Below are positions 63,776 through 64,000 of a DNA stretch of 64,000 nt, one piece after another (positions within the stretch are counted from its first letter, which is position 1; the number at the start of each line of letters is the position of its first letter). Below the pieces are notes generated by a model, which was given only the letters and a program-made list of their open reading frames with translations, ran no database searches and was not told the DNA's origin. Source of the DNA: Sipunculus nudus (lineage: Eukaryota > Annelida > Sipuncula > Golfingiida > Sipunculidae); the NCBI GenBank assembly GCA_026874595.1, contig CM049319.1, positions 41,829,973 through 41,893,972 of the forward strand. The letters run 5' to 3'. A program made the translations under genes and the position numbers.

Positions 63776-64000
63776 ACAAACGTCGTTTTCGCCGAAATCA
63801 GCTCGGTTTTCGCGTAATACAAGATCGTGTTTTCTGCAAAAATGGCCGATTTAAATTGCGAAAGAAGCGTTTTACAAGCTTCATTAGGCCATTTAGAAGC
63901 TGTTACAAACGTCGTTTTGGCCGAAATCAGCTCGGTTTTCGCGTAATACAAGATCGTGTTTTCTGCAAAAATGGCCGATTTAAATTGCGAAAGAAGCGTT

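Larger units (their letters stand above)
42447..64000 (-). repeat. 129-bp satellite array, block 3 (family B, minus orientation)
   Basis: About 167 monomers on the minus strand, running off the right edge of the window. Markers are GTTTTGCCCG linked to CGCGTATTACAAG (44707, 47152, 52564, 54761, 57340, 61855), TTAGAAGCTTTATTAGG (44531, 46976, 54585, 57164), GAAACTGTT (42751, 45198, 47641, 48804, 53055, 55253, 57834, 59125) and frequent AGCTCGCTTTTC. Single-base indels are dense to about 54.2 kb and sparser afterwards. No unique sequence or gene is present. Confidence 0.97.

Noticed and set aside
1-64000. CRISPR array
   Set aside because: Repeats are directly adjacent 129-bp units with no unique spacers and no cas genes.
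1-64000. Mobile element or retrotransposon array
   Set aside because: There is no terminal repeat, target-site duplication, transposase, integrase or reverse transcriptase signature, and no unique flank.
1-64000. rRNA, tRNA or other structured RNA gene cluster
   Set aside because: No conserved rRNA or tRNA motifs such as T-loop GGTTCGA are present. The monomer has only a 4-bp stem and an 11-base dyad.
1-64000. Long repetitive secreted or cell-surface protein of a bacterium
   Set aside because: There is no start codon, ribosome binding site, signal peptide or non-repeat terminal domain. Open frames exist on both strands, array polarity flips, and frame-breaking indels are common outside 11-31 kb.
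1-64000. Telomeric or subtelomeric repeat
   Set aside because: No short TTAGGG-like or TTAGG-like tandem repeats occur. The ATTAGGCC word occurs once per 129-bp monomer only.

Overview
The whole window is satellite DNA. Apart from two runs of exactly 500 Ns, every base belongs to a head-to-tail array of one 129-bp monomer, about 488 copies over about 63 kb. I find no protein-coding gene, RNA gene, transposon, CRISPR array, promoter or operon. The monomer is about 40% G+C. It has one HindIII site (AAGCTT) and one SwaI site (ATTTAAAT) per copy and no CpG depletion. Most copies differ from the consensus at only zero to three positions. A homogenised array of this size with scaffold-type gaps indicates a eukaryotic chromosome, most likely centromeric or pericentromeric heterochromatin. 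I cannot name the species or the satellite family from sequence alone. The high CpG content suggests a genome with little germline CpG methylation, such as many invertebrates, but this is an inference.

Layout: block 1 (1-6013) reads in the orientation defined here as plus (starting AAGCTTGTAAAACG). Gap 1 is 6014-6513. Block 2 (6514-41946) and block 3 (42447-64000) read in the opposite orientation and are separated by gap 2 (41947-42446). The array polarity therefore flips across gap 1. Linked diagnostic variants divide the array into two families. Family A fills most of block 2. Family B fills block 3 and also, inverted, block 1.

Above the monomer level there is nested duplication but no single regular higher-order repeat. 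It includes an 11-monomer tandem duplication (22391-25167), a 19-monomer segment copied 95 monomers away (6641-9165 and 18899-21421), a segment of about 1.2 kb copied 37 monomers away that ends at gap 2, a 5-monomer tandem duplication near 38.8-39.9 kb, and a recurrent multi-monomer signature seen seven times in family B. Single-base indels are almost absent from 11.1-30.7 kb and very common from 30.7-54.2 kb, which may reflect consensus quality rather than biology.

The very long open frames on both strands (up to about 3050 codons) are artefacts of a period divisible by three. They contain essentially no ATG. The only ATG-initiated frame, 34 codons per monomer, accumulates amino-acid-changing variants freely. 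I found no new protein system. What is new here is the satellite itself, its inversion and its duplication history.
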